In this document: positions 23,140 through 33,741 of the stretch, piece by piece
Numbering within the stretch: position 1 is the first letter of the stretch
How the letters are laid out: the number at the start of each line of letters is the position of its first letter
From: Luidia sarsii
Lineage: Eukaryota > Echinodermata > Asteroidea > Paxillosida > Luidiidae
NCBI GenBank assembly: GCA_949987565.1
Contig: OX465102.1
Coordinates: forward strand, 9,040,512 to 9,104,511
Length of the DNA: 64,000 bases
Reading direction: 5' to 3'
Made by a program: the position numbers and the translations under genes
Notes under the pieces: model-generated
The model's input: only the letters and a program-made list of their open reading frames with translations
Databases searched by the model: none
What the model was told of the DNA's origin: nothing

Positions 23140-23370
23140 ATTCCTCCCAAACCCCCCAGAAAATCCTCCAGAATCCTTTTTGAAGTCAAACTCCAACCAG
23201 CCTCAATCCTCCAAAGTCTTTCTTGAAAAATTTTGCATTCAGCCTCAATCCTCCAAACTCCTTCTTGAAAAAAATTGCATTCAGCCTCAATCCTCCAAAC
23301 TCCTTCTTGAAAAATTTTGCATTCAGCCTCAATCCTCCAAAGTCTTCCAATACCACCGAAGGATCCAGGA
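23140..23370. repeat. 42-bp tandem repeat related to the AATCCTCC satellite
   Basis: Three to four copies of a 42-bp unit (TTGCATTCAGCCTCAATCCT, then CCAAACTCCTTCTTGAAAAA). The unit length is a multiple of three, which explains the long open frame across it; I do not treat that frame as a gene. Confidence 0.85.
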
Positions 23371-23519
23371 GGATTTGGGGAGGTTAGGGTTAAGCCACGT
23401 AAGTGACAAAAATATGCATGTCCGTTGCCAGTACATCAAGTTCCCTAATTCTAGACCAAGTGCTTTGTTGTTGTGGAGAATTGTTCAGACATGAGATTTT
23501 CCAGACTTGTCTGAAATAT

Positions 23520-23882
23520 TTGCGTGAGGTCAATCTTCTTGAAATTTTGTTGGCATTTAGCTATTGGGCTAGACATTCTAAATCCTGAGTTTTGAACCAA
23601 TTGACCATTGTTCAGAATTATTATGATTTTTTGAAAAATATAATGAAGTCCCATAGACTTTGTGCACAAAATATGTACGTGCGTTTTGGGGTAGGAATGG
23701 AGGATATGGTTCGAATCCCATTGATGTGATTTTTTTTTTTTTTTTTAGAGAACCTGATGCGGAAAAGCGTTATGTTCTGTTTGCCAACAGACATAAATCT
23801 CTAGTGTCTTTTTCTTCTTTTTCTGGTCGTAAAAATCATATAGACAAAGCACAGGGTTTTTGTGGACGGCACTTTTGCCATT
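23520..23882 (+). repeat. Dispersed repeat, copy 1
   Basis: Nearly identical over about 300 bp to 45470-45800, in the same orientation. Shared landmarks include GGCATTTAGCTATTGGGCTA, AATGAAGTCCCATAGACTTTG, an internal GGTTCGAATCC that looks like a pol III B box, a poly-T run and GAGAACCTGATGCGGAAAAG. I recognise no coding sequence. It could be a SINE-like or other non-autonomous element. Confidence 0.8.
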
Positions 23883-24227
23883 GAACACACTTGGATGTTT
23901 TCAAACTTGGCAAATGCATAGAGCCTATGAAAACTTCATGACGTCACCACGTGTCACGTGACAGCACTTTAAAGGTGCAAATTTCAAACTTCAATAAAAG
24001 CAAAAGTAGAAATTAGTTTGGTTTCAATTTTGCAGTATATCTAAGTTGGGAAGAGGTGTATCCAAAAATTGCCCTCATTCGATCGTGACGTCATCTCATG
24101 AATATTAATGAGGTCATGAACTTTGTAAAGAGGATGGTGTTTTCCCATTCAGTGACGCTGCATCTCTGGTGACCCGTGGAACAAAAAAATGCCAGAAACA
24201 TTTTAGGACCACTTTCCGTGTTCTTTG

Positions 24228-25705
24228 CTATATTCCATAGTGGGTTTTAGCCGGTTTAACCATAAAGCAAGGACCTTGCAATATGCATTGGCTACGGTTG
24301 GTTAATATAGCAGGCCATAAGATCAGAGCGGTGCTCGCAAGGGTATTAAGACTAGGGACGCTTTGCAGCTCCCATGGTGTTGCAAGAACATGTTTTCGTG
24401 CCTCTGGGCACTCGTCAGTTGCAGTAGTGATCTTGGCAGATCCGTTCATCTAAGTTTTTGGTGTGCCGTATGGTAAAGGTTGGAGTGGCCGGGTTGGGTT
24501 ATAGGGTGATTTGTTCCTTAGGTAAGGAGAGCAGAATGTCCAGGGGTTCATCTGGTTCCTCAACGAAATCTGAATCGCCTGGGACGGGGGTTGTTGTTGT
24601 GGGCTTGTGAAGTTTTGGCCCGGGTCAACATTCCCGTATGTTCTTGGCTTGTTTGGTAAGCAATGGGGGTTTGTTTGGGGAAATATTCTAGGGTAGTTCA
24701 TTGCTTTGGATGTGTTGCCAGTGTCTGCTGTTTGCTCGTTGTAAATCACAGGGTTTGATCGCAGGATTATTGGTGGTGCTATACACACCAGGGGTGCTGG
24801 CATTGTTTGGGTTCCGGTTAGTGAACAAGGGATCGATTTTCCGGGAGATACTTTGCTTAGGAACAAGCTCGATATAAGGTTTCGAGTAGCCTCGGTTAGG
24901 TAATATTTTCAAGTTATATGACCGTTTGTATCTCTTGCATATCGGAGACATTCTCCGTAGATGAATGCGTTGGATACGTGAGGGAGTATGAAGACATTCA
25001 AAGTAGATTTGGCAGGTTTCCGTGGGTTTTTTCGTTGAACCGTTGTGTGGAAACGATTACCATTGATATTGGTTCGGTCATAGGGTGGAGGCCTCGTGGG
25101 TTAGGTTCGGATGCACTGGGTTCACTTCTTGGATGATGAAAGGGGTTGTATGAGGGGTAAGCGATCTGCGTGGGTTAATGGAAGGAAGTTGCCACTGGGG
25201 TAGAAGTTTTGGTTGGTGAAGCAAGAGTAGGAAAACAACTTCGAATCGCACCACTTTGACCGTCGCCTAATGTAATTTTCTCAAATAGAGAAAGATTTAC
25301 ATTGGTTAGGTTTGTTGTGATATTTTCCCTGTTCTCCGCTTCTCGTGTCAATAGACTGGTTGCATGTGGTCAAATTGGGAGCTGTGGCGGGGGAGGTATG
25401 CCCTGTGTGAGATCACGTGACTTGCAAAGTTGTCTCTTAGACAAGTATAAGTCTCAAAAGGACTGTTGGGTTTGTCACGTTAGTAGCCGCCTCAGGGTTC
25501 GCTCAAAAAAGACTTCATTGCACTTACTCTGTGATGCGAAAGAGTCCAGGAGGTTGTTGGGCGCTGAGTCTTGGAATCGGCCAGTTGGTTGAGTGTACAG
25601 TTTCCAGTTTGGCCTGTTGTGGTTGTGGTTGGAGCGGAAGTGAAGAGTGCGCCTATATGTGCAGGGATATGATACACGACACATTATTGTTACAAAATGG
25701 GCCAA
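24228..25705 (-). pseudogene. Unassigned degraded coding block, Pro/Ser/Asn-rich
   Basis: Several minus-strand frames chain across this GC-richer block: 25705-25475, a broken stretch through about 25220-25010, 24951-24688, 24866-24450 and 24449-24228. The peptides share a Pro/Ser/Thr/Asn/Gln-rich, low-hydrophobicity composition (for example NFTSPQQQPPSQAIQISLRN), as in retroelement gag/ORF1 linkers. I see no zinc knuckle, RT, integrase or recombinase motif and cannot name a family. Frame changes and stops say it is dead if it ever coded. A short motif at its high end (CCTATATGTGCAGGGATA near 25652) recurs inverted at 45220-45242, which hints at an element terminus. Confidence 0.25.
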
Positions 25706-25844
25706 AATTTTGTTACAGATTTTTACACAATTTCCTACTCAGGGGTGTTTATTAGGGTCCATAGAAACACACAAAGTAGCTGCTAGAGCAAGACATCTCC
25801 AATTAAGAGATACACAGGTATGCAAAGACAGCCATGGCAGGAAT

Positions 25845-26420
25845 CTCGCGTACATAACTCGGTGTCCATCTCAAGCACATGTCTCCCCCCATGGAGGGAT
25901 TTTTCAGGAATCCAAAAGTTGTATTTGAAGCATGTCCAAATCATTGCAATATAACTTTTTTAAAAATTCAAAACTAAATTTTTACTCCTCAAAAATGAGT
26001 TGTATTCAGGTGGACACCGTTATGTACAAAAAAAATGTACTATACATTCACATTATTTCTTAGGTTCCTGGTGGAGAGTGTCAATTTTTTTTTTTAATGC
26101 TGCACTGACCGTAACTATACAAAGACAAGGTAAACAATGCACTATGGCAAGTTAGCGTACATAACATGGACACCAAAAAAGTGTTAACTAGTGCATGTGA
26201 GTCATTCCACCAAGTTGGGGCACAATTCAGTTACGGTATATCTCTGTTAACTAAGACAACTAAGTAAACTTGCATCCCCTTTAATTAATGACCATACATT
26301 TGCAGCTGTCCTCAAATATAGAATTAAATAAATCTGCACCTAAAGTATAAGAAAATACATCAATGATAACAAGTAAAGGATAAAAGATGGTACATGTATA
26401 AGAGTACGGATGCAACATGG
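25845..26420. repeat. GTACATAAC...GGACAC motif cluster, left of the DDE-like gene
   Basis: Copies are CGTACATAACTCGGTGTCCA (25848), its inverse form GTGGACACCGTTATGTAC (26010), and CGTACATAACATGGACACC (26156), with a degenerate one near 26403. The same motif in both orientations is clustered at 43760-44840 on the other side of the minus-strand gene. Subterminal motif clusters of this kind are typical binding arrays of DNA transposons. Element ends are not defined. Confidence 0.55.
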
Positions 26421-26429
26421 ACACCCACA

Positions 26430-27260
26430 AATCATGGAATTACCATTTGCATAAATTCATTACCTGCTAATGTGACCATTCTATGAAAAATAAATAGTTA
26501 TAAGCAACCCATATTTCAAAAGTAAGTACATGTAAATTGATAGCCTTTAATTCTGTCTAATTATTGCATTCAGTGTTAAATGATAAATTGTCAAACTTGG
26601 CAGGATAGGCTTAGGCTGAAAAAAAAATGAATACATAAAATTCATAAATGAATGGATGTACATGTACCTGTGTGTAGCAATAAAAAGCAAATGTTGCTTT
26701 TAGTAATGTTGCACTGATCAAGCACCAAGAAAATATTCTTGTAAACATGTAAAATAAAAGATACAAAATAAATTAATTTACACTGTAACACACATATGGT
26801 GAATGTACATGTACTGTACATGAACATCAAGAAACAATAAACATTTCAGATTTCTTTACATATTTTACATTGATAATTACACCAAAACACCAAATGCTAC
26901 CCATATCATCCATCAATCACATGACAGGGCAGGTAAGATTCATCAGCATTTAGTTTAAACTTTGGTTAAAGTAGATGAATCAATGAGGTGTGTGTCCATT
27001 AGGACTCTGTGGCAAGACTGATTGAGTCCAAGTTTTTAAACATCGTTTTTTGCTTTGTAGTGATTTGTTGGCAACTACAGTGGGCTGACAGTATATTGAT
27101 CTGTAAAAAGATGGTTTGCAATAGACAACATGTACTTTTCTTCTACTGTTCACTGACCAATCATGAAAGAAGCTTGTGAAATGTACTTGTGCCATATGCA
27201 GCACGTGCACGCAGCGCAAAGTTTTGCACTAAAAAATGTGCAAACATACAACAAATATGG
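26430..27260. other. No supported gene
   Basis: AT-rich sequence between the left motif cluster and the 3' end of the DDE-like gene. No domain or repeat was identified. Confidence 0.5.
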
Positions 27261-27266
27261 CTGATT

Positions 27267-27272
27267 TTTATT
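27267..27272 (-). terminator. Poly(A) signal AATAAA of the DDE-like gene
   Basis: AATAAA on the minus strand lies about 33 bp past the TAA at 27305. The position fits cleavage just beyond the last exon and supports the exon model above it. Confidence 0.6.
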
Positions 27273-27304
27273 CCTATTGTTGACATCATGGGCAATCCAT
27301 AGAC

Positions 27305-27487
27305 TTAAAATGAAGTTTTGAAGATGTGGTGGCCTCTAGAATTTATCACAGGTGGTTGGAGAATTTTGACAATGCAGTCCTTGGGCACCCAACCTATGTC
27401 CTCCACCTCCGGCCACGAGTAGTAGCTCCCAGTTGCTCTCAGAAATCGAACCTCAGCTTCTGAAGTACATGTATCAACATCTTGAAT
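27305..27487 (-). CDS. DDE-like gene, last exon
   Basis: The exon starts after a strong acceptor (TTTCTTTCAG on the minus strand) and reads IQDVDTCTSEAEVRFLRAT, then a Trp-containing segment (YYSWPEVEDIGWVPKDCIVKIL), and ends PPVINSRGHHIFKTSF with TAA. It begins in phase 0, matching the phase-0 end of the exon at 27602-27681. As I recall the family, its members end with a similar W..P...D......V...I.PP...RG..F tail. An AATAAA follows. Confidence 0.72.
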   Translation of the reverse strand: MQDVDTCTSEAEVRFLRATGSYYSWPEVEDIGWVPKDCIVKILQPPVINSRGHHIFKTSF

Positions 27488-27601
27488 CTGAAAGAAAGAA
27501 TAATACATGTCCATCTGAACTGCTGAATGCATCAAACAACAAAATACAATTACTGAATAATGCAGGAGAGACTGGTACAGTGTATATTTTGCAATACTCA
27601 C

Positions 27602-27681
27602 CAGACCAACAAAACATTTGGTCTTTTCTCTGCGACTTCCAGCCTTGAATTCAACCAGCACGTAGTCGCCATATTTTGATG
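27602..27681 (-). CDS. DDE-like gene, penultimate exon
   Basis: An 80-nt exon between ATTCAG acceptor and GTGAGT donor on the minus strand, reading SKYGDYVLVEFKAG, then KTKCFVGL. It starts with two bases completing a split codon, which fits the one-base overhang left by the proposed GTATCC donor at 27845, and it ends in phase 0. The short beta-rich GDYVLVEF...VG segment followed by the tail exon resembles a small C-terminal fold seen in this family. Confidence 0.7.
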
Positions 27682-27845
27682 CTGAATAATTTTGGAGTTA
27701 AGGAATTTCAAATTTTTAAATAAATCTGTCCTTTTTTTTCGCAACACACAACACTTTTTTTTTATCCCATTTGTAACATACAAATGGGATAAAAAAAATT
27801 AATATTACCCCGGTATATAAAGATCACTTATTCAACAAAGGATAC

Positions 27846-29031
27846 ACAGTGTTGACGACGAAGAGTCTGCAGGGGTCGTTTCCGCAGTTGCATTAACTTC
27901 GGTGGGGGCAGATACAGGTTGCTTCATGGTAACGGTTGACAACGAAGTCCCTGGTTCATCAGAAACAGTGGGGTCTGCATGGGTCATTTCCTCAGTTGCA
28001 TTTTCTTCGGTGGGGGGAGATACATGTACAGGCACTTGCTTCATGGCAACGGTTTTCCAAAGGCCTGTAATACCACTGTTCGGACAGGTTGAACTTTGGC
28101 CTGTTTTACAAGCTTGGCAAAAGCAACTTCGCTCACGAATGGCAATCATGTATGGTCGTATGCCTTGAAAACAGTGTGTTTTCCTCGTGCCCTTAACAGG
28201 TTGCACATTACTTCTTTCCGGACGAACCCTGTTGACATCTTTCTTTTCGATGTAGATGAAGCGCCTCTTAGTGTGGACATGTCCAGCCTCGTCTTTTGGC
28301 AGAGACAGTCTATCTTTGCAGGCAGTGTATAACTCTTCAGGTGTTCCAACATGCACCTGACCAGAAGCTACAGCCATGGTGATCGACTTCTTCAGGACGC
28401 CTATTTCACGATCACAGGGTCCCTTGCCATGTCGACTGCCGAAGAAGTGCTTTTCACTTCGTACTCCAAAATCTTGCATGGAGTACGAAACATCTGCAAA
28501 GTTAGTTTTACTCTTATATTGACTTGCACAGCCATCAGAAAACTGGATTACTGTTGTCACAGGAACTCCATCTTTCATCAGCATCTCTAGGGCATGACCA
28601 ACAAACAAGTGAACTGTATGTTGATCATGAGTTAAATCATCACTAATAAACATCATTGAATCAGTGACGACTGATGTGCATTCTTTGCATCGATAAGTTG
28701 CAACAATGGAGTTGATGGTGCACTGCACATTTGTCCAATGATAACCTTGGGGGCGTCTTGGGCTTTGCAGGTGTAATTCTCTGCGAAATCCATGCAGAAA
28801 ATTACAGTGTCATCCGGAACATCTGATGTTATGAACTGATACTGTTCATACTGCCACTTGGCGTTGAACAGATGAGATGAAAATGGTTCCAATTCTCCCT
28901 GCAGGTATTGGATAAAATTCAGGAAGGATCCTTCTTTCTGCACTTTCATCATTCTTGTCATTGTAGCTGACACTGATGCTCTTTCCCAACGATACCACTG
29001 CATAGGTGCCTCAGAGCAGTCATCGAGGAGT
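27846..29031 (-). pseudogene. DDE-like metazoan transposase-type gene, C-terminal part (interrupted and frameshifted)
   Basis: This is the downstream part of the gene whose N-terminal part is at 42036-43448. It reads MQWYRWERA near 29001, then VIFCMDFAENYTC (first candidate catalytic Asp), VTDSMMFISDD, TVIQFSDGCASQYKSK (second Asp) and HFFGSRHGKGPCDREIGVLKK (possible Glu), followed by basic and then Thr/Pro-rich tail sequence. A one-base indel in a C5 run near 28750 shifts the frame between DFAENYTCKAQDAP and the next block. The segment is cut at 29031 by the CACTA-like element. The family is widespread in invertebrates but uncharacterised. The acidic motifs and HGKGP box suggest an RNase H-like DDE enzyme, which is inference. 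Confidence 0.75.
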
Positions 29032-29312
29032 CCCAGATAGCAAAGTATCTGGGCTCATCTGGGCCCCATGTGGGTTTTATGTGGGCAATGTGGGGCCCAT
29101 ATGTCCCATGCAAAACCCATATGGGTCCCATATGGGCTGGCCCATTTATAACCCATATGGTAAAGACATATGGGCCCCATGTGGGAAGTATATGGGCAAA
29201 GTGATATCCTCAACAGTTTTATCCACATGTATACATTCCATATGGGACCCATATGGGCTAGCCCACTTAGAACCCACATGGCAAGAACACATGGGCCCCA
29301 TATGGTTTGTAT
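29032..29312. repeat. Left TIR and CATATGGG subterminal array of the CACTA-like element
   Basis: The TIR at 29032-29053 is a perfect 8-bp-stem hairpin (CCCAGATA, six-base loop, TATCTGGG). Beyond it, CCCATATGGG, CCCCATGTGGG and related palindromic decamers recur every 15-30 bp. Such arrays bind the accessory protein in plant CACTA elements; a similar role here is inference. Confidence 0.85.
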
Positions 29313-29351
29313 CTGGGAGAAAAAAAAGAGGTAAATAATTAATTAATTTAA

Positions 29352-29530
29352 GAAATATGTAAAAATGTTGCACTGCTTACTGACTATAAATGACCAAAAT
29401 GTAAATAACCAAACAAATGCGGGCCTGAGGTTTCGATCCTCGCATGATCTTTATCAAAGGTCTGCCTTTAAGTTGATGAAGGTGCTGTACATGTAGCCTG
29501 TAGGATTGAAAAGTCAGGCCCGCATTTTTT
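29352..29530. repeat. Foldback repeat with Penelope-type hammerhead-like motif
   Basis: It starts with AAAAATGTTGCACTGCTTAC, shared with 52806-52826. Inverted arms beginning AAATGCGGGCCTGA and ending TCAGGCCCGCATTTTTT follow. The right arm keeps TTGATGAAGG and GGATTGAAAAGTC, closer to the hammerhead core CUGAUGA...GAAA...GUC than any other copy in the window. It is nested in the CACTA-like element upstream of its transposase. Confidence 0.7.
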
Positions 29531-29539
29531 GGATGATTA

Positions 29540-31028
29540 ATTAATCAGTGTTATTTATTTGTCTTTAATTTTTTTTCCCTTTCTTTCACTTCTTTAAAAA
29601 AAAATATCTCCTGCTTTTGACACCTTTAATTTGCTCATTTTGGTGCCCCATTTGATCTATCCCACCCACTGATTTATAAAAGAGATCAGTGACCCAATTA
29701 ACTTTGCGTAGTGTCGGACGGTCATTGTATTACATGTACACATTTGCACTGAACTGTACAGTACATGTGCATGTACATACAGTACGTGTACACGTCACTG
29801 TATCCACGTACGTGCACAATCGGCTGGCATGTTTTTACCGCGCTATCCACTATCCGCACGTCCTTATAAAAGTGTTTTCTATTGGTCAGTTTGTTGGGGT
29901 TATGTATTTTGCAACGAAACATGATATCCAATGAGCACCGACCTACTGCTATAGGATCCGACGATTATGAGAAACCTGATATGAGTGGACAAACTCTTGC
30001 CTCGTTCAGTAGTTTTCCATACGCGTAACTGGCAACATTCATAACCAAATTGCACAAATATATGCCATCTGTACACAGTGGCCCTGTCAGAACATGAATA
30101 GTGACATTTTTATGTATGCTGTTGTTAGATTTCGTTTCTTTTCGGATAGAGAGAACAAACAGCACGATACGATCGAACGATCAGCCATGTCCGCAGTGCG
30201 CATGCGTACTTCAAACGGCCGTTGCGTACGGATTTCGAATCTCTCCTCAACCTCCCGAAAATACTGCCTTTTTTCTGCGCTCGTAGTCCTCGATAGCTCC
30301 TAACAGACCGATCAGGTAATTCAACGCCCTTTTTTAAGAAAAATACGATGATAATGCATTTCGTGAGGTGTTAGCATTCAAGTGTTTTTAGTCACAAGTG
30401 AAGTCAACGTGTGTGAATTGTTCTGTTGTGACTGAGGCTGTGGGTAGATGTACATGTACATGTATGTACTGTACAGTACACATGTAACAGTAAACGTGTA
30501 CTGTACATGTACTGTACTAGTACTACTGTACTGTACGTGTGTTACGTGTATGAGCGGTGAACTGGAAACTGGTTTAAACTTTACAGTGTAAGTTGACGTT
30601 TTCTCAAAATCGCATCTTATTTGAATATTTCATGCACAATTTCGCTTGAATCACATGACCAAGCTGAATAGCATTACTTTTAGTACTACTTGGTAAACTA
30701 ATAGTAAAAGTAGTAATAGTAATATTACTAGTTCAAGTTGAAAAATTTGGTGTGCTTTTTTCCTGGCCTTAGGCTTTGGCTTTGCTTTGACAGTTTTTTT
30801 AAGTTTGGCGTTTTGGGCCTGTCTTTCTTTCAATTTCGATTCAATTTTCTTTTCGTTTATAAGTTTCGATCCTTCATTGCCCAGGCTTTGTGCTTAAGTT
30901 AGAACAGCGTGTATCATTTCCATTTTTTTTATTTTTTTTATTTTTTGGGGGGGACTTGAAGATTTGTTTAATAGTAATACTACTACTAGTAACTACTAGT
31001 CTTACGGTTACATCTTTTCAATTTAAGC
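29540..31028. other. Transposon upstream region, no gene
   Basis: Non-coding part of the CACTA-like element between its left end and the transposase ATG. It contains ACATGTAC-rich tracts at 29735-29810 and 30450-30545, and poly-T near 30920. No promoter motif is clear. Confidence 0.5.
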
Positions 31029-33266
31029 ATGGACAGAGCTTGGTCTCGCTGGTCTCTGTGGCGGACAAGAAAACGTAAGGTTGAAGACCATATTCAGTTT
31101 GTTCATTCGCAAGAAGAAATAGAACAACACAATTTTGAGCAGGCATGTGACAGTAGAGTTGTGGAAGAGAGGGATTCAGCTAGTAGTACTAGCATGAAGG
31201 AAGGAATGCACAGTAATGAACCTGATCCGTTGTGCCAGTTGCCTGGGACTAGTTTCATTTGTGAATCTGATGATCAATCATCTGCATCAAATAGATCGAG
31301 ATTTACAGAAGCTGAATCTCATGAAAATTGTTCTCCATCTCCTCCATTGGCAGAAGTTAGAGACGAATCGTCAGACGATAGAATTGATTTTGAATATGCC
31401 CCTGATGTTTCAGTTTCAAATTTATCAGATGAAACCGACGAAGATAGTTTGCCCGATGAGTACTACTCTCCTTCAGCGTCTGATGAAGATACAGATACTC
31501 TGGATTTCAATGACAAAAGTGACATGGATAGACAGCTTATGGATGATCTTTCTAACTGGGCAGCCGATTCCCAAATTCCTCATTCAAAATTGAAGGGGCT
31601 TCTTTCTGTATTGCAGCATTATCATCCCCATTTACCAAGAGATCCCAGAACACTCCTCCAGACAACCACGTCTTACAAGATATTAGAACTTGGTGATGGA
31701 GAATACTATCACTTTGGCCTTACCACTTCTATTAACAAGTTGGTGCAGTTTCAAGGAGTTGATAGAGACATTGATGGTATACAAATACAGGTCAACATTG
31801 ATGGATTACCTCTTTACAAAAGTTCCAAGGCACAGTTTTGGCCAATTCTTGGTAGAGTGGTTTCTCCATTTGAAAGTGAAGTATTCATTGTTGGATTATA
31901 TAGTGGAATGGGTAAGCCAAGTAATATTGATGAATATTTGGCACAGTTTGTTTCGGAAATGAAAGAACTGGAAAGAACAGGTGTACTTATCGATAAATTG
32001 AACAAGACAGTACCCATGTCTGTGGCATGTTTCATTTGTGATGCTCCAGCCTGGGCATTTGTGAAAGGGACGAAACCTCACAATGCCTACTATGGATGTG
32101 AGAAATGCATCCAGAGAGGTGTCTGGGCAGGAAAAGTAATTTTTCTTGAAGTTAATTCTTAACTCCGTACTGATTTGGATGTGAAAGAAATGATGCATGA
32201 AGAACACCACAATTACCCAACCCCCCTTTCACAGTTATCTGTTGGATTAGTTTCGCAGTTTCCCCTAGACCCAATGCACCTTGTGCATTTAGGTGTTGTA
32301 AAACGCATGATTTGGAGTTGGATTAAGGGCCCCATTGCAAATGGTTGCCGCATCAGTGTAAATACCTCATCACAAATATCAGCATCACTTATTTCATGTC
32401 ACCCATATACTCCTCGGGATTTTGTGAGAAAATGTAGATCTTTTAGTGAATTTGAAAGATGGAAAGCCACCGAATTCCGCCAATTTATCATATACAGTGG
32501 TTTTGTTGTTTTAAAAGGAAAGTTGTCAAATTCCTTTTACCACCATTTCCTTCTGTTGGCTGTGTCTATATTCTGTTTGTCTAGTTCAGTGTACCTGTCA
32601 ACCCATTGTGACTATGCGGACGATTTGCTCAAACTCTTTGTTCACAATTGGGCTGGTTTGTATGGACGGGACATGCTGGTTTACAATGTGCATGGGCTTG
32701 CTCATTTGGCTCAAGATGCAAAAGTGTATGGACCTCTTGATTCTTACTCTGCCTTTCCTTTTGAAAGGTTCCTTGGAAGACTAAAGAAGATTGTTCGTAA
32801 ACCCCATAGATGCTTGCCCCAGGTTATACGAAGGCTTTCAGAAATGAAAACTGGGGGTGAGAAAAGATCAAATGAGGAAATTTCTCTTGGTACAAAACAT
32901 GCAGATGGTCCAATTCTCATCCTTTACAAGGGATTCCATCAGCATCGGAGTATGCAGATTGATGGATTTTACATATCGACAAGTGATGGTAACAACTGTG
33001 TTCGAATTGGTTCCAGTTTTGGTCTAATCAGGAACATCATCCAGGATCCAGAGAATTTGAAAGTGTTCTTAATGTTTGAACAGTTTATGTTGATTGAGGA
33101 TTTTTTTCAACGTCCATTGAAGTCCTCTGATCTCGGAATTGTGAAAGTGAGTCAACTAAGTGGCACTTTGAGGGCAGAGAAGGTTTCTGATATAGTATGC
33201 AAGCACTATAGAATGCCATACCATGAGTCGTTTGTCCTGGTGCCTATAGTTCATCAGCTGTGCTGA
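31029..33266 (+). pseudogene. tnp2-like (CACTA/EnSpm-type) transposase with one nonsense codon
   Basis: One frame runs from ATG 31029 to TGA 33264-33266 (about 745 codons), broken only by TAA at 32160-32162. An acidic Ser-rich region (to about residue 190) comes first. Next are VNIDGLPLYKSSKAQFWPIL near 248-275, PAWAFVKGTKPHNAYYGCEKC near 341-362, SQFPLDPMHLVHLGVVKRM near 408-427 and the YNVHGLAHL/GPLDSYSAFPFERFLGRLKK block near 548-585. These are the landmarks of animal tnp2-like transposases. The TAA falls where the family has LRTD right after it, with no donor/acceptor pair to splice it out. It is therefore a point nonsense mutation and this copy is probably non-autonomous. Otherwise the coding sequence looks young. 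Confidence 0.85.
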
Positions 33267-33741
33267 TTTTAAAATGAAGAAACCCGCATTTGCAAGTGGC
33301 AAAGAAAAAATCATCTTCTTTTTTTTCTTTTTTTTAGAATTTTTTTTTTCTGTTCTGTTTTGATACAGTACAGTGTACCGGTAATCCAGATGACCAGTGT
33401 TTGATTAGGCTTGTGTGCTTGTGCGTGGTGCATGTGTGTATGTGTGGGCATGTTCTGCTTTTCATTCAAGCAGAGTCGGGCAAGAAAAAAATCTTTTGTC
33501 CTCAAAAGGACATCCATTCATAAATCATGTCCTTGGACGCATGATCATGGGCTTTCCTTTTTGGAGGATTGTAATATACAGGGTCCATGCAAGGCATGAT
33601 CACCGTGATATACCGGTAGTAGCAAATGACTGTGTACATGTAAATGTTCCTGCAGTTGCAGTTACAGTATATATTGATTTGGTTAAATTCTACAGTAAAA
33701 CAGCATTGTATGCTACACCTCTGTTTTGCATCTCGTAAGAA

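Noticed and set aside
23051..23494. 147-codon Gln/Ser-rich frame
   Set aside because: Produced by the 42-bp satellite unit, a multiple of three.
29055..29373. Tryptophan-, glycine- and proline-rich open frames
   Set aside because: Translations of the CATATGGG subterminal array.
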